The notes under the pieces were generated by a model. That model made no database searches. It saw only the letters and a program-made list of their open reading frames with translations, and was not told the origin of the DNA. Below, piece by piece: positions 33,599-41,913 of a stretch of 64,000 nt of DNA. The first letter of the stretch is position 1; the number at the start of each line of letters is the position of its first letter. Made by a program: the position numbers and the translations under genes. The stretch comes from AP-15 sp963772295. GTDB lineage: Bacteria; Pseudomonadota; Alphaproteobacteria; ATCC43930; CGMCC-115725. The stretch spans positions 62,001 to 126,000 of the forward strand of contig CAVYWO010000012.1 of assembly GCA_963772295.1 (NCBI GenBank), read 5' to 3'.

Positions 33599-34594
33599 GT
33601 GACGGCTGAGCTGCCGCCGCCCTCCGCGGACGGCGCAACCGCGGCGGTTTGCGCCGGCGCCGCCGAGGCGGGACAGCGCCTCGACCGGATGCTCGCACTG
33701 CACCTGCCGGCCTTCTCGCGCATGCGGCTCAAACGTCTGATCGAATCGGGTCATGTCTGGTGTGGCGGGGCGGTGCTGCGCGACCCCTCGCGCCGGGTTC
33801 GGTGCGGCCAGAATTTTGTCGTAATGCTGCCTGAACCAGAAGCGGCGGCACCGGCCCCCCAGCCGATCGCCCTCGAGATTCGCTACGAGGATGCACATCT
33901 GATCGTCGTCGACAAGCCGGCCGGGCTCGTCGTTCACCCGGCGCCGGGACATCCGGACGGCACCCTCGTCAATGCGCTGATTGCGCATTGCGGCGCCGGC
34001 CTCTCCGGGATCGGCGGGGTGCGCCGGCCGGGCATCGTGCACCGCCTCGACAAGGACACAAGCGGGCTGATCGTCGTCGCCAAGACCGAGGCGGCGCATC
34101 AGGCGCTGGCGCGCGATTTTGCTCAGCGCCGCATCGATCGCGCCTATGCCGCCTTTGTTTGGGGCGTGCCGCAGCCGCCCTGCGGCGAGATCGTCGGCAA
34201 CATCGGCCGTCATCCGGCGAACCGCAAGAAGATGGCCGTCGTCGGCGGCGGGCGGGGCAAGCCGGCGGTCACCCGCTATCGCCTCGAGCGCGCCTTTGGC
34301 AGCACGGCCGCGCTCGTCGAGTGCCGCCTGGCGACCGGCCGCACCCATCAGATCCGGGTCCATCTCGCGCATCGCGGCCATCCGCTGATCGGCGACGCCC
34401 TCTACGGCGCAAGGGCCCTTCGCGCGGCCGCCCGCGGCGGTCCGACCGACACAGGGATCGCCCGTTTTCCGCGCCAGGCCCTGCACGCGCGGCGGCTCGG
34501 CTTCCGCCATCCCGCCGGCGGCGGGAATCTCGAATTCGAGAGCCCGCTGCCGGCCGACCTTCACGCCCTGTTTACCGCTTTAGAGCGGCTTTAA
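33599..34594 (+). CDS. RluA-family pseudouridine synthase
   Basis: A 331-residue synthase starting at GTG 33599. The first part is an S4-like domain (GQRLDRMLALHLPAFSRMRL, KRLIESGHVWCGG). The catalytic domain has YEDAHLIVVDKPAGLVVHPA, the active-site Asp in GIVHRLDKDTSGLIVVAKT, RAYAAFVWG, and TGRTHQIRVHLAHRGHPLIG. It converts uridine to pseudouridine in 23S rRNA, most like RluD/RluC types. The rpoH gene follows 106 bp downstream on the same strand, an arrangement common in alphaproteobacteria. Confidence 0.94.
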   Translation: MTAELPPPSADGATAAVCAGAAEAGQRLDRMLALHLPAFSRMRLKRLIESGHVWCGGAVLRDPSRRVRCGQNFVVMLPEPEAAAPAPQPIALEIRYEDAHLIVVDKPAGLVVHPAPGHPDGTLVNALIAHCGAGLSGIGGVRRPGIVHRLDKDTSGLIVVAKTEAAHQALARDFAQRRIDRAYAAFVWGVPQPPCGEIVGNIGRHPANRKKMAVVGGGRGKPAVTRYRLERAFGSTAALVECRLATGRTHQIRVHLAHRGHPLIGDALYGARALRAAARGGPTDTGIARFPRQALHARRLGFRHPAGGGNLEFESPLPADLHALFTALERL

Positions 34595-34700
34595 ACTGGA
34601 CAAATTCCGATTATTTTGGTAAGTGTTAATAAATGGAGACGATGGCGATCGCGGCAGCGTTTGCCTCATCGCCCAAAGGTCTCTGGAGCGACGATCGGCC

Positions 34701-35585
34701 ATGGCCACCCTCTCGATTCCCGCCATTTCCTCGGAAGGAAACCTCACTCGGTACCTCCAGGAGATCCGCAAGTTTCCGATGCTGGAGCCGGAAGAGGAAT
34801 ACATGCTCGCCAAGCGCTGGAAGGAGCATGAGGACCCGCAAGCGGCGCACCGCCTGGTGACGAGCCATCTGCGCCTGGTCGCCAAGATCGCGATGGGCTA
34901 TCGCGGCTATGGGCTGCCGCTCTCCGAGCTGATCTCCGAGGGCAATGTGGGGATGATGCAGGCGGTCAAGCGCTTCGACCCCGACCGCGGCTTCCGCCTC
35001 GCCACCTATGCGATGTGGTGGATCCGCGCGGCGATCCAGGAGTACATCCTGCACTCCTGGTCGCTCGTCAAAATGGGGACCACCGCGGCCCAGAAGAAGC
35101 TGTTCTTCAACCTGCGCAAATTGAAGGGTCAGCTGCAGGCGATGGAGGAGGGTGATCTGTCGCCGGAACATCTGAAGAAGATCGCGACCGAGCTCGATGT
35201 TCCCGAAGCCGATGTGGTCAGTATGAACCGGCGGCTGGCGAGCCCGGATCATTCGCTGAACGCGCCGCTGCGCGTCGACAGCGAGGGCGAATGGCAGGAT
35301 TGGCTGGTCGACGAGAGCGAAAGCCAGGAGACCCGGCTGGGCGACCGCCAGGAGCTCGGTCTGCGCCGCGATCTGCTCGAAAAGGCGATGACCCATCTCA
35401 ACGATCGCGAGCGGCGTATTCTGACCGAGCGCCGCCTGCGTGACAACCCGACCACCCTCGAGGATCTCTCGCAGCAATACGGCATCTCGCGCGAGCGCGT
35501 GCGGCAGATCGAGGTTCGGGCTTTCGAAAAGCTGCAAAAGGCGATCAAGAGCGCGGCGCTCGAGCGCCGGCTCGTTACCCATTGA
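34701..35585 (+). CDS. rpoH: RNA polymerase sigma-32 factor (heat shock)
   Basis: A 294-residue sigma-70-family factor of the RpoH group. Region 2: RLVTSHLRLVAKIAMGYRGY, ISEGNVGMMQAVKRFDPDRG, RLATYAMWWIRAAIQEYI (-10 recognition). The RpoH box QKKLFFNLRKLK is present between regions 2 and 3. Region 4: LEDLSQQYGISRERVRQIEV with the -35 recognition helix and AFEKLQKAI. It directs heat-shock transcription. ATG 34701 is the only good start; the 106-bp upstream interval is unusually AT-rich (ATTATTTTGGTAAGTGTTAA) and likely carries the promoter. Confidence 0.97.
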   Translation: MATLSIPAISSEGNLTRYLQEIRKFPMLEPEEEYMLAKRWKEHEDPQAAHRLVTSHLRLVAKIAMGYRGYGLPLSELISEGNVGMMQAVKRFDPDRGFRLATYAMWWIRAAIQEYILHSWSLVKMGTTAAQKKLFFNLRKLKGQLQAMEEGDLSPEHLKKIATELDVPEADVVSMNRRLASPDHSLNAPLRVDSEGEWQDWLVDESESQETRLGDRQELGLRRDLLEKAMTHLNDRERRILTERRLRDNPTTLEDLSQQYGISRERVRQIEVRAFEKLQKAIKSAALERRLVTH

Positions 35586-35678
35586 GCCCAGACGCAGTGT
35601 TGGGCGCCGACACCGCGATCGAGCGGCCGGCGATGGCGCGGCAATGACCGGCGCTCGGAACCGGCGAAGGACCTCGCG

Positions 35679-36998
35679 ATGCGGCCATGGATGATCGTCC
35701 TATCGGCGGTGATCGCCGCCATTTGCGTGGTGGCGGTGATCGTTCGCGCCGATCTGGCGGGGATGCCGTTCGAGGGCCTCGTGCCGCTGCTCCTGCCCCG
35801 CCTGCCGGCTCTGGCGCTGACCGCGATCGCCGTCTATGCCCTCGTTGCCGTCGTCGCCACCGCCGGCGGTTTGATTGTGGAGGCCGTCGACCTGCGCCGC
35901 CGCCTCGGTCGTTTCGACGCCAGCCGCCAGCCGGCGGCGCTCGACTGGATCGAGGCCTTTGCCGGGAGTGCGCTGCGGGCGCTGGTGCCGCGGCCGGTCG
36001 GGACGCTGCCGAAATCGGCGGAACGGAGCATGACGGTCCTGCTCGGCGACCGCTTCGACCCGCGCGCGGCGCAGGCCGAGGCTGCGCACATCTTTTATAT
36101 CCGGCTGGCGCGCACCCATGCCCTCGCGGCGTTCGTCGCCCTTGCCGCGATCGCTGGGTTGGGGTTCGCACAAGGGCAAGGCGGCGCTCCGTTCGTGCCG
36201 GTAAACATTCCGATCGGCTCCACGATGCTGGTCCTGTTGGGGTTGCTGGTGCTTCTCGTTTTCGCCCGGTTGGCGATCGACGTCGCGGTCGATCCGCTGA
36301 TCGACGCGATGTCCCGGCTGCCTTGGGAACGGGCCGATATGGCATGGCTTCGCTATGCCGTGGGGTTGTTGGAAACCGCGCGCATCGATGGCGTGGCCGG
36401 CAGCCGCGTCATCCCGAACGAGGTGTCGGATCGGCTCGCCGTTGCGCTCGACGACGGCAATCGGGCGCTCGTCGCCATCGGCGAGCGGCTATCGGCGGCG
36501 GCCGACAGGTTGGGTACGGCTTCGCGGGCGTCGAGCGATGCGCTCGACCGGATCCTGCGCGAGACCCGATCGCTCGTCCGCGAGGCGGGCGGCGCCGGGC
36601 TCGCCGCCTTGCCGGCCGCGGTCGAGGCATTGACCGCCGAGCTGCGTCAGGGGGCTGCGGCGGAACGCGGCGCCGGCGCCTTCGAAGAGGAGCGTCGCGC
36701 GCTCGCCGCGGCGGTCGAGCGCCTGTCGGCGGCGGCCGATGCGGTCGGCGCCGCGGCGCGGTCGTCGAGCGATGCGGTCGCCGCGGCGTTGCGCGAAGCC
36801 GCGGCGCATGCCGCAACCGGGCCCGGGCCGAGCAGCGAGGCGCTGCGCGCCGGGGTCGAAGCGCTGACCGCAGCGGTAGAGCGATTGACGGCGCTGTTCG
36901 GTGCCGCCGCCAGGCCGCGCGCGGCGGTCGATGCGGCGCCCGTCCGGCCCGCGGCCGATCTCGGACGCGAGCTGCAAAAGCTGCTGGCCGAGATGTAG
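35679..36998 (+). CDS. Membrane protein with Ala-rich helical C-terminal half
   Basis: A 439-residue protein of no recognised family. Four membrane helices are visible: ~5-25, ~45-68, ~149-165, ~180-202. From ~225 the protein is a soluble, Ala-rich repeated helix (AIGERLSAAADRLGTASRAS, AAAVERLSAAADAVGAAARS, ALTAAVERLTALF) that looks like a coiled coil with heptads of V-E-R-L/A-x-L. The design resembles MotA-like or chemoreceptor-type scaffolds with a cytoplasmic rod, but no domain confirms this. Composition bias makes its antisense strand open, which affects the convergent gene. No operon partner is clear. Confidence 0.75.
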   Translation: MRPWMIVLSAVIAAICVVAVIVRADLAGMPFEGLVPLLLPRLPALALTAIAVYALVAVVATAGGLIVEAVDLRRRLGRFDASRQPAALDWIEAFAGSALRALVPRPVGTLPKSAERSMTVLLGDRFDPRAAQAEAAHIFYIRLARTHALAAFVALAAIAGLGFAQGQGGAPFVPVNIPIGSTMLVLLGLLVLLVFARLAIDVAVDPLIDAMSRLPWERADMAWLRYAVGLLETARIDGVAGSRVIPNEVSDRLAVALDDGNRALVAIGERLSAAADRLGTASRASSDALDRILRETRSLVREAGGAGLAALPAAVEALTAELRQGAAAERGAGAFEEERRALAAAVERLSAAADAVGAAARSSSDAVAAALREAAAHAATGPGPSSEALRAGVEALTAAVERLTALFGAAARPRAAVDAAPVRPAADLGRELQKLLAEM

Positions 36999-37389
36999 CG
37001 AAGCCCAAGTCCGGGCCGATCAGGGGCCGCGGCGGGACAAGCCAGAAGAGGAAGAGCGCATAGCCGAAGACAAGCACGTAGAGCGCCGAGAACACCCAGA
37101 GGGGCAGCGGCCAATAGACGAGCCCTTCGACCCAGCGCATGAGCAGCGGCGCCGGTGTCCGGGCGCCTTCCAAGCGGGCCTGCCACAGGGTCAGGATGCA
37201 GGCGCGGCCAACGGCCGCCTGCAGCGCGACGACGGCGAGCGACGCGACGTGCAGCACGCGCCACCAGCGGACATGGACGAAACGCCAGCCGCAAATCGCA
37301 CCGACCGGCACCGCGACGAGCCCGAAGAGGTTGAACAGGATGACCGCGAGATGCGCGGCCAGAACCGCCTCGGCCAGGGTCTCGTTCAT
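36409..37389 (-). CDS. DUF2784-like membrane protein with antisense-overlapping tail
   Basis: The first ~125 residues fit the DUF2784 family: AAHLAVILFNLFGLVAVPVG, WWRVLHVASLAVVALQA, RACILTLWQARLEG, VYWPLPLWVFSALYVLVFGY and FLFWLVPPRP, i.e. four membrane helices. The frame does not stop where the family ends: it continues ~200 codons into the 3' part of the convergent membrane-protein gene as an Arg/Ala/Pro-rich string without features. Either the stop codon was lost, a frameshift is present near 36990, or the tail is real but unselected. The real coding part is likely ~36970-37389. ATG 37389 is the start. Confidence 0.6.
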   Translation of the reverse strand: MNETLAEAVLAAHLAVILFNLFGLVAVPVGAICGWRFVHVRWWRVLHVASLAVVALQAAVGRACILTLWQARLEGARTPAPLLMRWVEGLVYWPLPLWVFSALYVLVFGYALFLFWLVPPRPLIGPDLGFATSRPAAFAARVRDRPRAGRAPHRPPRAAWRRHRTAPSIALPLRSALRPRRAAPRCSARARLRHAPRLRATPRRPHRSTTAPRRRPHRPPPTGARPPRRARDAPLRRRRRRVPPQPPDAARRSMPRPRPARRRARRRPPRGRAIGSRAGSGRAHRSTPAKPYPTCRPPPIAARRWRRAPDCRRRAQRRADPTPRSG

Positions 37390-37464
37390 ACGATTGCCGA
37401 TCTTGCCAAGCCGCGGCGCGCTTCGTACCTAATCCTTAATCATCCTGCGCAGGTGAGGTACGCC

Positions 37465-38922
37465 ATGAAGCTCCATGACGCCAAGCTGTTCCGCCAGCAG
37501 TGCTACATCGACGGCGAATGGGTCGACGCGCTGAACCGCGGCACGATCCCGGTCGAGAACCCGGCGACCGGCGAAATCCTCGGCACGGTGCCGCGGATGG
37601 GGGCCGAGGAGACCCGCCACGCGATCGCCGCGGCCGACCGCGCCTTGCCGGGGTGGCGGGCGAAGACGGCGAAGGAGCGGGCCCAGGTGCTGCGCCGCTG
37701 GTTCGATCTGATGATGGCGAACCAGGAAGACCTGGCGACCCTGATGACCGCCGAGCAGGGCAAGCCCCTGGCCGAATCGCGGGGCGAGATCGCCTATGCC
37801 GCGGCCTTCATCGAATGGTTCGGCGAGGAAGGCAAGCGCATCTATGGCGACACGATCCCGCCGCACGCCGCCGACAAGCGCATCGTCGTCACCAAGGAGC
37901 CGGTCGGGGTCTGCGCCGCGATCACGCCCTGGAACTTCCCGGCGGCGATGATTACCCGCAAGGCCGGGCCGGCCTTGGCGGCCGGTTGCACGATGGTGCT
38001 GAAGCCGGCGACCGCGACCCCCTATTCGGCCTTGGCGCTGTGCGAACTGGCCGAGCGTGCCGGCGTGCCGAAGGGGGTGTTTTCCTGCGTCACCGGGCCG
38101 GCCAAGGAAATCGGCGGCGAGCTGACGCAAAACCCGACCGTGCGCAAATTGACCTTCACCGGCTCGACCGAGGTCGGCAAATTGCTGATGCAGCAATGCG
38201 CCGGCACGGTCAAGAAGATCTCGCTCGAATTGGGTGGCAACGCGCCGTTCATCGTCTTCGACGACGCCGACATCGAGATGGCGGTCAAGGGTGCCGTCGC
38301 GTCGAAATACCGCAACGCCGGACAGACCTGCGTCTGCGCCAACCGCATCCTGGTGCAGGACGGCGTCTACGACGCCTTCGCCGAGCGCCTCGCCGCCGCC
38401 GCCGGGGCGATGAAGGTCGCCGACGGCTTCGAGCCGGGGGCGGTGATCGGGCCGCTGATCGACATGCGGGCGGTCGAGAAGGTCGAGGCGCACATCGCCG
38501 ACGCGGTGAAAAAGGGTGCCAGGGTGGTGACCGGCGGCAAGCGCAGCGCCTTGGGCGGCAGCTTCTTCGAGCCGACCGTGCTGGCCGGGGTGACGACCGA
38601 CATGGTGATCACCAAGGAGGAGACGTTCGGACCGGTGGCGCCGCTCTATCGCTTCAAGACCGATGCCGAGGCGGTCAAGCTGGCCAACGACACCGAGTTC
38701 GGGCTCGCCGCCTATTTCTACAGCCGCGACATCGGCCGCATCTGGCGCGTCGCCGAGGCCCTCGAATACGGCATCGTCGGCATCAACGAGGGCATCATCT
38801 CGACCGAGATCGCCCCCTTCGGCGGCATGAAGGAATCGGGCATCGGTCGCGAAGGCTCTCACTACGGCATCGAGGAATTCCTCGAAGTCAAATACCTCTG
38901 CATGGGCGGCATCGACCGCTAA
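37465..38922 (+). CDS. gabD: Succinate-semialdehyde dehydrogenase (NADP+)
   Basis: A 485-residue aldehyde dehydrogenase of the GabD type, the usual length. Catalytic residues are readable: Asn157 (TPWNFPAAM), Glu255 (LELGGNAPF) and Cys289 (NAGQTCVCANR); NADP site KPATATPYSALAL, and the GabD-like end FGGMKESGIGREGSHYGIEE, LEVKYLCMGG. It oxidises succinate semialdehyde to succinate in 4-aminobutyrate or related degradation. ATG 37465 has AGGTGAGG upstream. The 3' end (last ~196 bp) is duplicated 580 bp downstream in broken form (39498-41171), with a toxin-antitoxin pair in between. That pattern leaves this copy intact. Confidence 0.95.
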   Translation: MKLHDAKLFRQQCYIDGEWVDALNRGTIPVENPATGEILGTVPRMGAEETRHAIAAADRALPGWRAKTAKERAQVLRRWFDLMMANQEDLATLMTAEQGKPLAESRGEIAYAAAFIEWFGEEGKRIYGDTIPPHAADKRIVVTKEPVGVCAAITPWNFPAAMITRKAGPALAAGCTMVLKPATATPYSALALCELAERAGVPKGVFSCVTGPAKEIGGELTQNPTVRKLTFTGSTEVGKLLMQQCAGTVKKISLELGGNAPFIVFDDADIEMAVKGAVASKYRNAGQTCVCANRILVQDGVYDAFAERLAAAAGAMKVADGFEPGAVIGPLIDMRAVEKVEAHIADAVKKGARVVTGGKRSALGGSFFEPTVLAGVTTDMVITKEETFGPVAPLYRFKTDAEAVKLANDTEFGLAAYFYSRDIGRIWRVAEALEYGIVGINEGIISTEIAPFGGMKESGIGREGSHYGIEEFLEVKYLCMGGIDR

Positions 38923-38965
38923 CGCGTCATACCAAGCGGGCCGGCCAGATCGGATAGGGTGGGCG

Positions 38966-39187
38966 ATGACGAAAGATCAGATCAGGGCGGTCTTGGCGCG
39001 CGTGCCGACCTGGCCGGACGACAGACAGCAGGAGCTGGCCGAGCTTGCGCTTGAAATAGAAGCAGAACTCGCCGGAGAGGGCTATGAGGCGACACCGGAT
39101 GAATTGGTGGCGATCGACGAAGGGCTTGCCGGCGAGGCTGCCGGGGAGGAGGAGATCAAGGCGGCATTTGCCAGCTTCCGGCAATAA
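38966..39187 (+). CDS. Antitoxin of ParE-type pair (73 aa)
   Basis: A 73-residue acidic protein directly before a ParE-like toxin, with a 1-bp stop/start overlap (TAATG). It reads MTKDQIRAVLARVPTWPDDR, then QQELAELALEIEAELAGEGY and PDELVAIDEGLAGEAAG. The V-x-x-W-P-x-x-x-Q-x-E-L-A-x-x-A-L-E-I-E pattern and I-D-x-G-L ending occur in antitoxins paired with RelE/ParE toxins in alphaproteobacteria. It should neutralise the toxin and repress the pair. ATG 38966 follows AGGGTGGGCG, 44 bp after the gabD stop. Confidence 0.8.
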   Translation: MTKDQIRAVLARVPTWPDDRQQELAELALEIEAELAGEGYEATPDELVAIDEGLAGEAAGEEEIKAAFASFRQ

Positions 39188-39471
39188 TGAGGGTCGAGTA
39201 TTCTAAGCGGGCCGTCAGCGATATCAGGCAAATCATTGCCTACTACCGCCGGTTCGGCAATCCGGCAGTTGCCGAACGTATCGCGTCCCGCATTCAAGAG
39301 GTTGTGGTCCAAATTACCGCATCGCCGCTGAGCGGACGCTCGGTCAGTCAAAGACCGGGCGTTCGCGTCGTGCTTGTGGTGAGCTATCGCTATAAGATCT
39401 TCTACAGGGTGACCGGCAACACGATCCGGATAATACACATCCGCCACACTTCTCGGCGGCCATATGACTGA
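39187..39471 (+). CDS. RelE/ParE-family toxin
   Basis: A 94-residue ParE/RelE toxin: MRVEYSKRAVSDIRQIIAYY, then NPAVAERIASRIQEVV, a loop PLSGRSVSQRPGVRV and the C-terminal strands SYRYKIFYRVTGNTIRIIHI with RHTSRRPYD. The basic end R-H-x-S-R-R is the family's active or binding part. Members inhibit gyrase or translation. It is translationally coupled to the antitoxin before it. It ends 26 bp before a duplicated gabD fragment. Confidence 0.9.
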   Translation: MRVEYSKRAVSDIRQIIAYYRRFGNPAVAERIASRIQEVVVQITASPLSGRSVSQRPGVRVVLVVSYRYKIFYRVTGNTIRIIHIRHTSRRPYD

Positions 39472-39601
39472 GATTCGGATGGCGGCCTCTCGAAATTGCG
39501 ACATCGGGCGCATCTGGCGCGTCGCCGAGGCCCTCGAATACGGCATCGTCGGCATCAACGAGGGCATCATCTCGACCGAGATCGCCCCCTTTGGCGGCAT
39601 G

Positions 39602-41069
39602 CTACGGTATTCACACATCTTGCTAGATCTAGGGTCACGCGGCGCTCATGCTCCTAGATGGGGTTGGGGGAGAGCGTCGATGATGATGCCATGTGAGGGG
39701 ATTGGGGAATTCGGCGATGCACGGCGTGCGGCGCGCGGTGCTTGGTTGTTTGACCGGATCGTCGCCCTTGGATCTTTGTGCTTGCGCAAGATCGGCGGCG
39801 ATCGGAACGGCGAGATTGCGGCGCACCGGTTTCTTGATTCGCCGCAGGTGAGCGCCGGGGAGATTATCGCGACGCTGAGTGAACGTACCGCGGAGCGCTG
39901 TCGCGGGCAGCGGATCATCGTGGCGCAGGACACGACGGAGGTAAATTTCAGCGGCCGGGCGCAGGCGCGGCACGGGTTGGGTCCAGCGGGCGATGGCAAG
40001 ACGCCGGGGTTTTTTCTGCATGCGGCGGTGGCGGTCGATGCCGCCGATGAGGCGGTTGTCGGCCTGCTGGACGCGGCGGTGTGGACGCGCCAAGCCGGCC
40101 GGGTCAGCGCCCGGCGCAAACGCGCGCTTAAAGACAAGGAATCGCAGCGTTGGTTGAGCACGGCGCAAATCGTGGCGGAGCGGGCCGCCGGCGCCAGCCA
40201 AGTGATCGTCGTGGGGGACCGCGAGAGCGACATCTTTGCCGTGTTCGCCCGGCGCCCACCCGGCGTCGAGTTGTTGGTGCGGGCGGCGCAGGACCGCGCC
40301 CTGGCCGGTGGCGGTCGGCTGTTTGCCCGTGCCGCATCTTGGCCAGTGCTGGGCCAGGATGCGGTCAAGATCGGAGCGCGCAGCGCCGGTGATAAGGCGC
40401 GCCTGGCACAAGTCAGCCTGCGCGCCGGCACGGTGCGCGTCGCCCGGCCACGCAATGGCGCCGATCATGCCGATCCGCGCGGCCTCGATCTCACTCTGGT
40501 CGAGGTGCGGGAAGAACAGCCGCCGCCGGGCGTGGACGCCGTCCATTGGCGGCTGCTGACGACCTTGCCGGCGCCGGACCTGGCGGCGGCACAACAGATC
40601 GCGCAGTTTTATCGCCTGCGCTGGCGCATCGAGCAGACCTTCCGGGCTTGCAAGAACGATGGCCTGGGGTTGCCCGATCTGCAGACCCATGGCGCCGACC
40701 GCTTGTTCAAGATGGCGGCACTGGCGATCGGCGCCGCGGTGCGCACCATCCAACTGGTCGATGCCCGCGACGGCGGCGAACGGCCGGGCAGCGACGTCGC
40801 TGCGCCAGAGGTTTTGCAGGCGGCAGCCGCGATTGGGCCGACCCTGGAAGGCAGGACAGAACGCCAGAAAAACCCGCACACAGCCGGCTCGCTGCCTTGG
40901 CTGGCCTGGATCGTCGCCCGGCTCGGCGGCTGGAATTGCTATTACAAACCGCCCGGACCGAAGACCATGCGCGCCGGCTGGGACAAGCTTGCCGCGATGA
41001 CCGCCGGATTTCACATCGCAATGTCGGTAAGAAATTGAAATCACAGCAAAAGATGTGTAAATCCCGTAG
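39602..41069 (+). mobile_element. IS4-family (Tn5/IS50-like) insertion sequence
   Basis: A 1468-bp element with terminal inverted repeats CTACGGTATTCACACATCT (left) and CTACGGGATTTACACATCT (right, read inward), flanked by a 9-bp target duplication GGCGGCATG (39593-39601 and 41070-41078). The last eight bases ACACATCT of the repeats match the Tn5 mosaic end, and 9 bp is the Tn5 target length. It carries one intact transposase gene and looks recent. Confidence 0.93.
39680..41038 (+). CDS. IS4-family (IS50-like) transposase
   Basis: A 452-residue DDE transposase. The N-terminal DNA-binding part reads EFGDARRAARGAWLFDRI, as in Tn5 transposase. The catalytic acids are visible: Asp in IIVAQDTTEVNFSG, Asp in VIVVGDRESDIFAVF, and Glu in the Y-R-L-R-W-R-I-E-Q-T-F-R-A-C-K block, which is the IS4-family Y(2)R(3)E(6)K signature. 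ATG 39680 is the first of three Met codons within the element; an in-frame extension upstream would start in the flanking gabD fragment and is rejected. The gene fills the element. Confidence 0.92.
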   Translation: MMMPCEGIGEFGDARRAARGAWLFDRIVALGSLCLRKIGGDRNGEIAAHRFLDSPQVSAGEIIATLSERTAERCRGQRIIVAQDTTEVNFSGRAQARHGLGPAGDGKTPGFFLHAAVAVDAADEAVVGLLDAAVWTRQAGRVSARRKRALKDKESQRWLSTAQIVAERAAGASQVIVVGDRESDIFAVFARRPPGVELLVRAAQDRALAGGGRLFARAASWPVLGQDAVKIGARSAGDKARLAQVSLRAGTVRVARPRNGADHADPRGLDLTLVEVREEQPPPGVDAVHWRLLTTLPAPDLAAAQQIAQFYRLRWRIEQTFRACKNDGLGLPDLQTHGADRLFKMAALAIGAAVRTIQLVDARDGGERPGSDVAAPEVLQAAAAIGPTLEGRTERQKNPHTAGSLPWLAWIVARLGGWNCYYKPPGPKTMRAGWDKLAAMTAGFHIAMSVRN

Positions 41070-41205
41070 GGCGGCATGAAGGAGAGCGGCATCGGTCGCG
41101 AAGGCTCGAAATACGGCATCGAGGAGTTCCTCGAAGTCAAATACCTCTGCATGGGCGGCATCGACCGCTAAAAACGATCAAGGCGCGCCGGCGCGATGAA
41201 CCGAG

Positions 41206-41655
41206 ATGGAGTTTGTCGTTGTCGGTGCGCCGCGCAGCGCCAATGCGAACCCGCGATCGCGGCGGCGCTGGCGCGAACGAGTGTCCCGCGCCGCCCGGGA
41301 GCGTCTGACCGGAGAGGGCGGACCGACAAATCAGGATGTCGCCGTCCTGATCATCTATTTCTACCAGGGAGACACGACCCTCGACGTCGATAACATCGCC
41401 AAACCCTCGTTGGACGGTTTGAAGGGAGTGCTTTTTCGGGACGGTCAACAGGTGTCGGAGCTTCTGGTGCGAAAGACCCGGATCACGGCCGGGTTTTCGC
41501 TGACCGGAGCGAGCACTTATCCGCTCAGCGCGATCGAGCGGCTGTCCCGGTCAGGCGATGATTTCGTCTATGCGCGCCGCGATGCTTGGAGCCCGATCCG
41601 CGTAACCCATCGGGGCCAGCGGTCAGAAGACCGCACCAACGGGCCGGATACATGA
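41206..41655 (+). CDS. RusA-like Holliday junction resolvase
   Basis: A 149-residue protein of the RusA family. It begins EFVVVGAPRSANANPRSRRR (phage RusA-type start with basic residues) and has the metal-binding core DTTLDVDNIAKPSLDGLKGV followed by FRDGQQVSELLVRK, where RusA carries its catalytic Asp residues (D-x-D-N-x-x-K, then D-x-x-x-x). It would cut four-way DNA junctions. RusA genes usually belong to prophages; here no other phage gene is near. ATG 41206 is within a short spacer after the gabD fragment. Confidence 0.75.
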   Translation: MEFVVVGAPRSANANPRSRRRWRERVSRAARERLTGEGGPTNQDVAVLIIYFYQGDTTLDVDNIAKPSLDGLKGVLFRDGQQVSELLVRKTRITAGFSLTGASTYPLSAIERLSRSGDDFVYARRDAWSPIRVTHRGQRSEDRTNGPDT

Positions 41656-41913
41656 CCGCTCCAGACCACTCGCCAACGCCGCTAAATTCTCCTTGCCCAA
41701 GGGGGGCCGTCCATACATGACAGCCGGTGAGTTTCATGCTCGGCGGGTCGGCACCGCCGGTGGGCGACTAGAACTAGACTAGATGGAAAATGCTCCGGCT
41801 AAGGCGTGGATGCCCGGCGCAAGGCCTGGCAAGGGATTGATAATCAAAGAAGGCCGAAAACAAATTCCGGGGAGCGCCCTTCGCATCTCTCCGGGGTGGC
41901 CGCTGACGGCCGT

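Larger units (their letters stand above)
39498..41171 (+). pseudogene. Duplicated 3' end of gabD, interrupted by an IS
   Basis: Positions 39498-39601 and 41079-41171 together reproduce the last ~196 bp of gabD (38722-38922): RDIGRIWRVAEALEYGIVGI, then after the IS ESGIGREGSKYGIEEFLEVK and LCMGGIDR with the same stop. It has diverged slightly (SKY instead of SHY). There is no start and no catalytic part. The Tn5-like IS lies exactly between GGCGGCATG and its duplicate. The upstream end of the similarity is sharp at 39498. Confidence 0.85.

Noticed and set aside
34595..34700. TGGACA-17 bp-TAAGTG as rpoH promoter
   Set aside because: The -10 match is weak; the AT-rich interval likely holds the promoter but I cannot place it.
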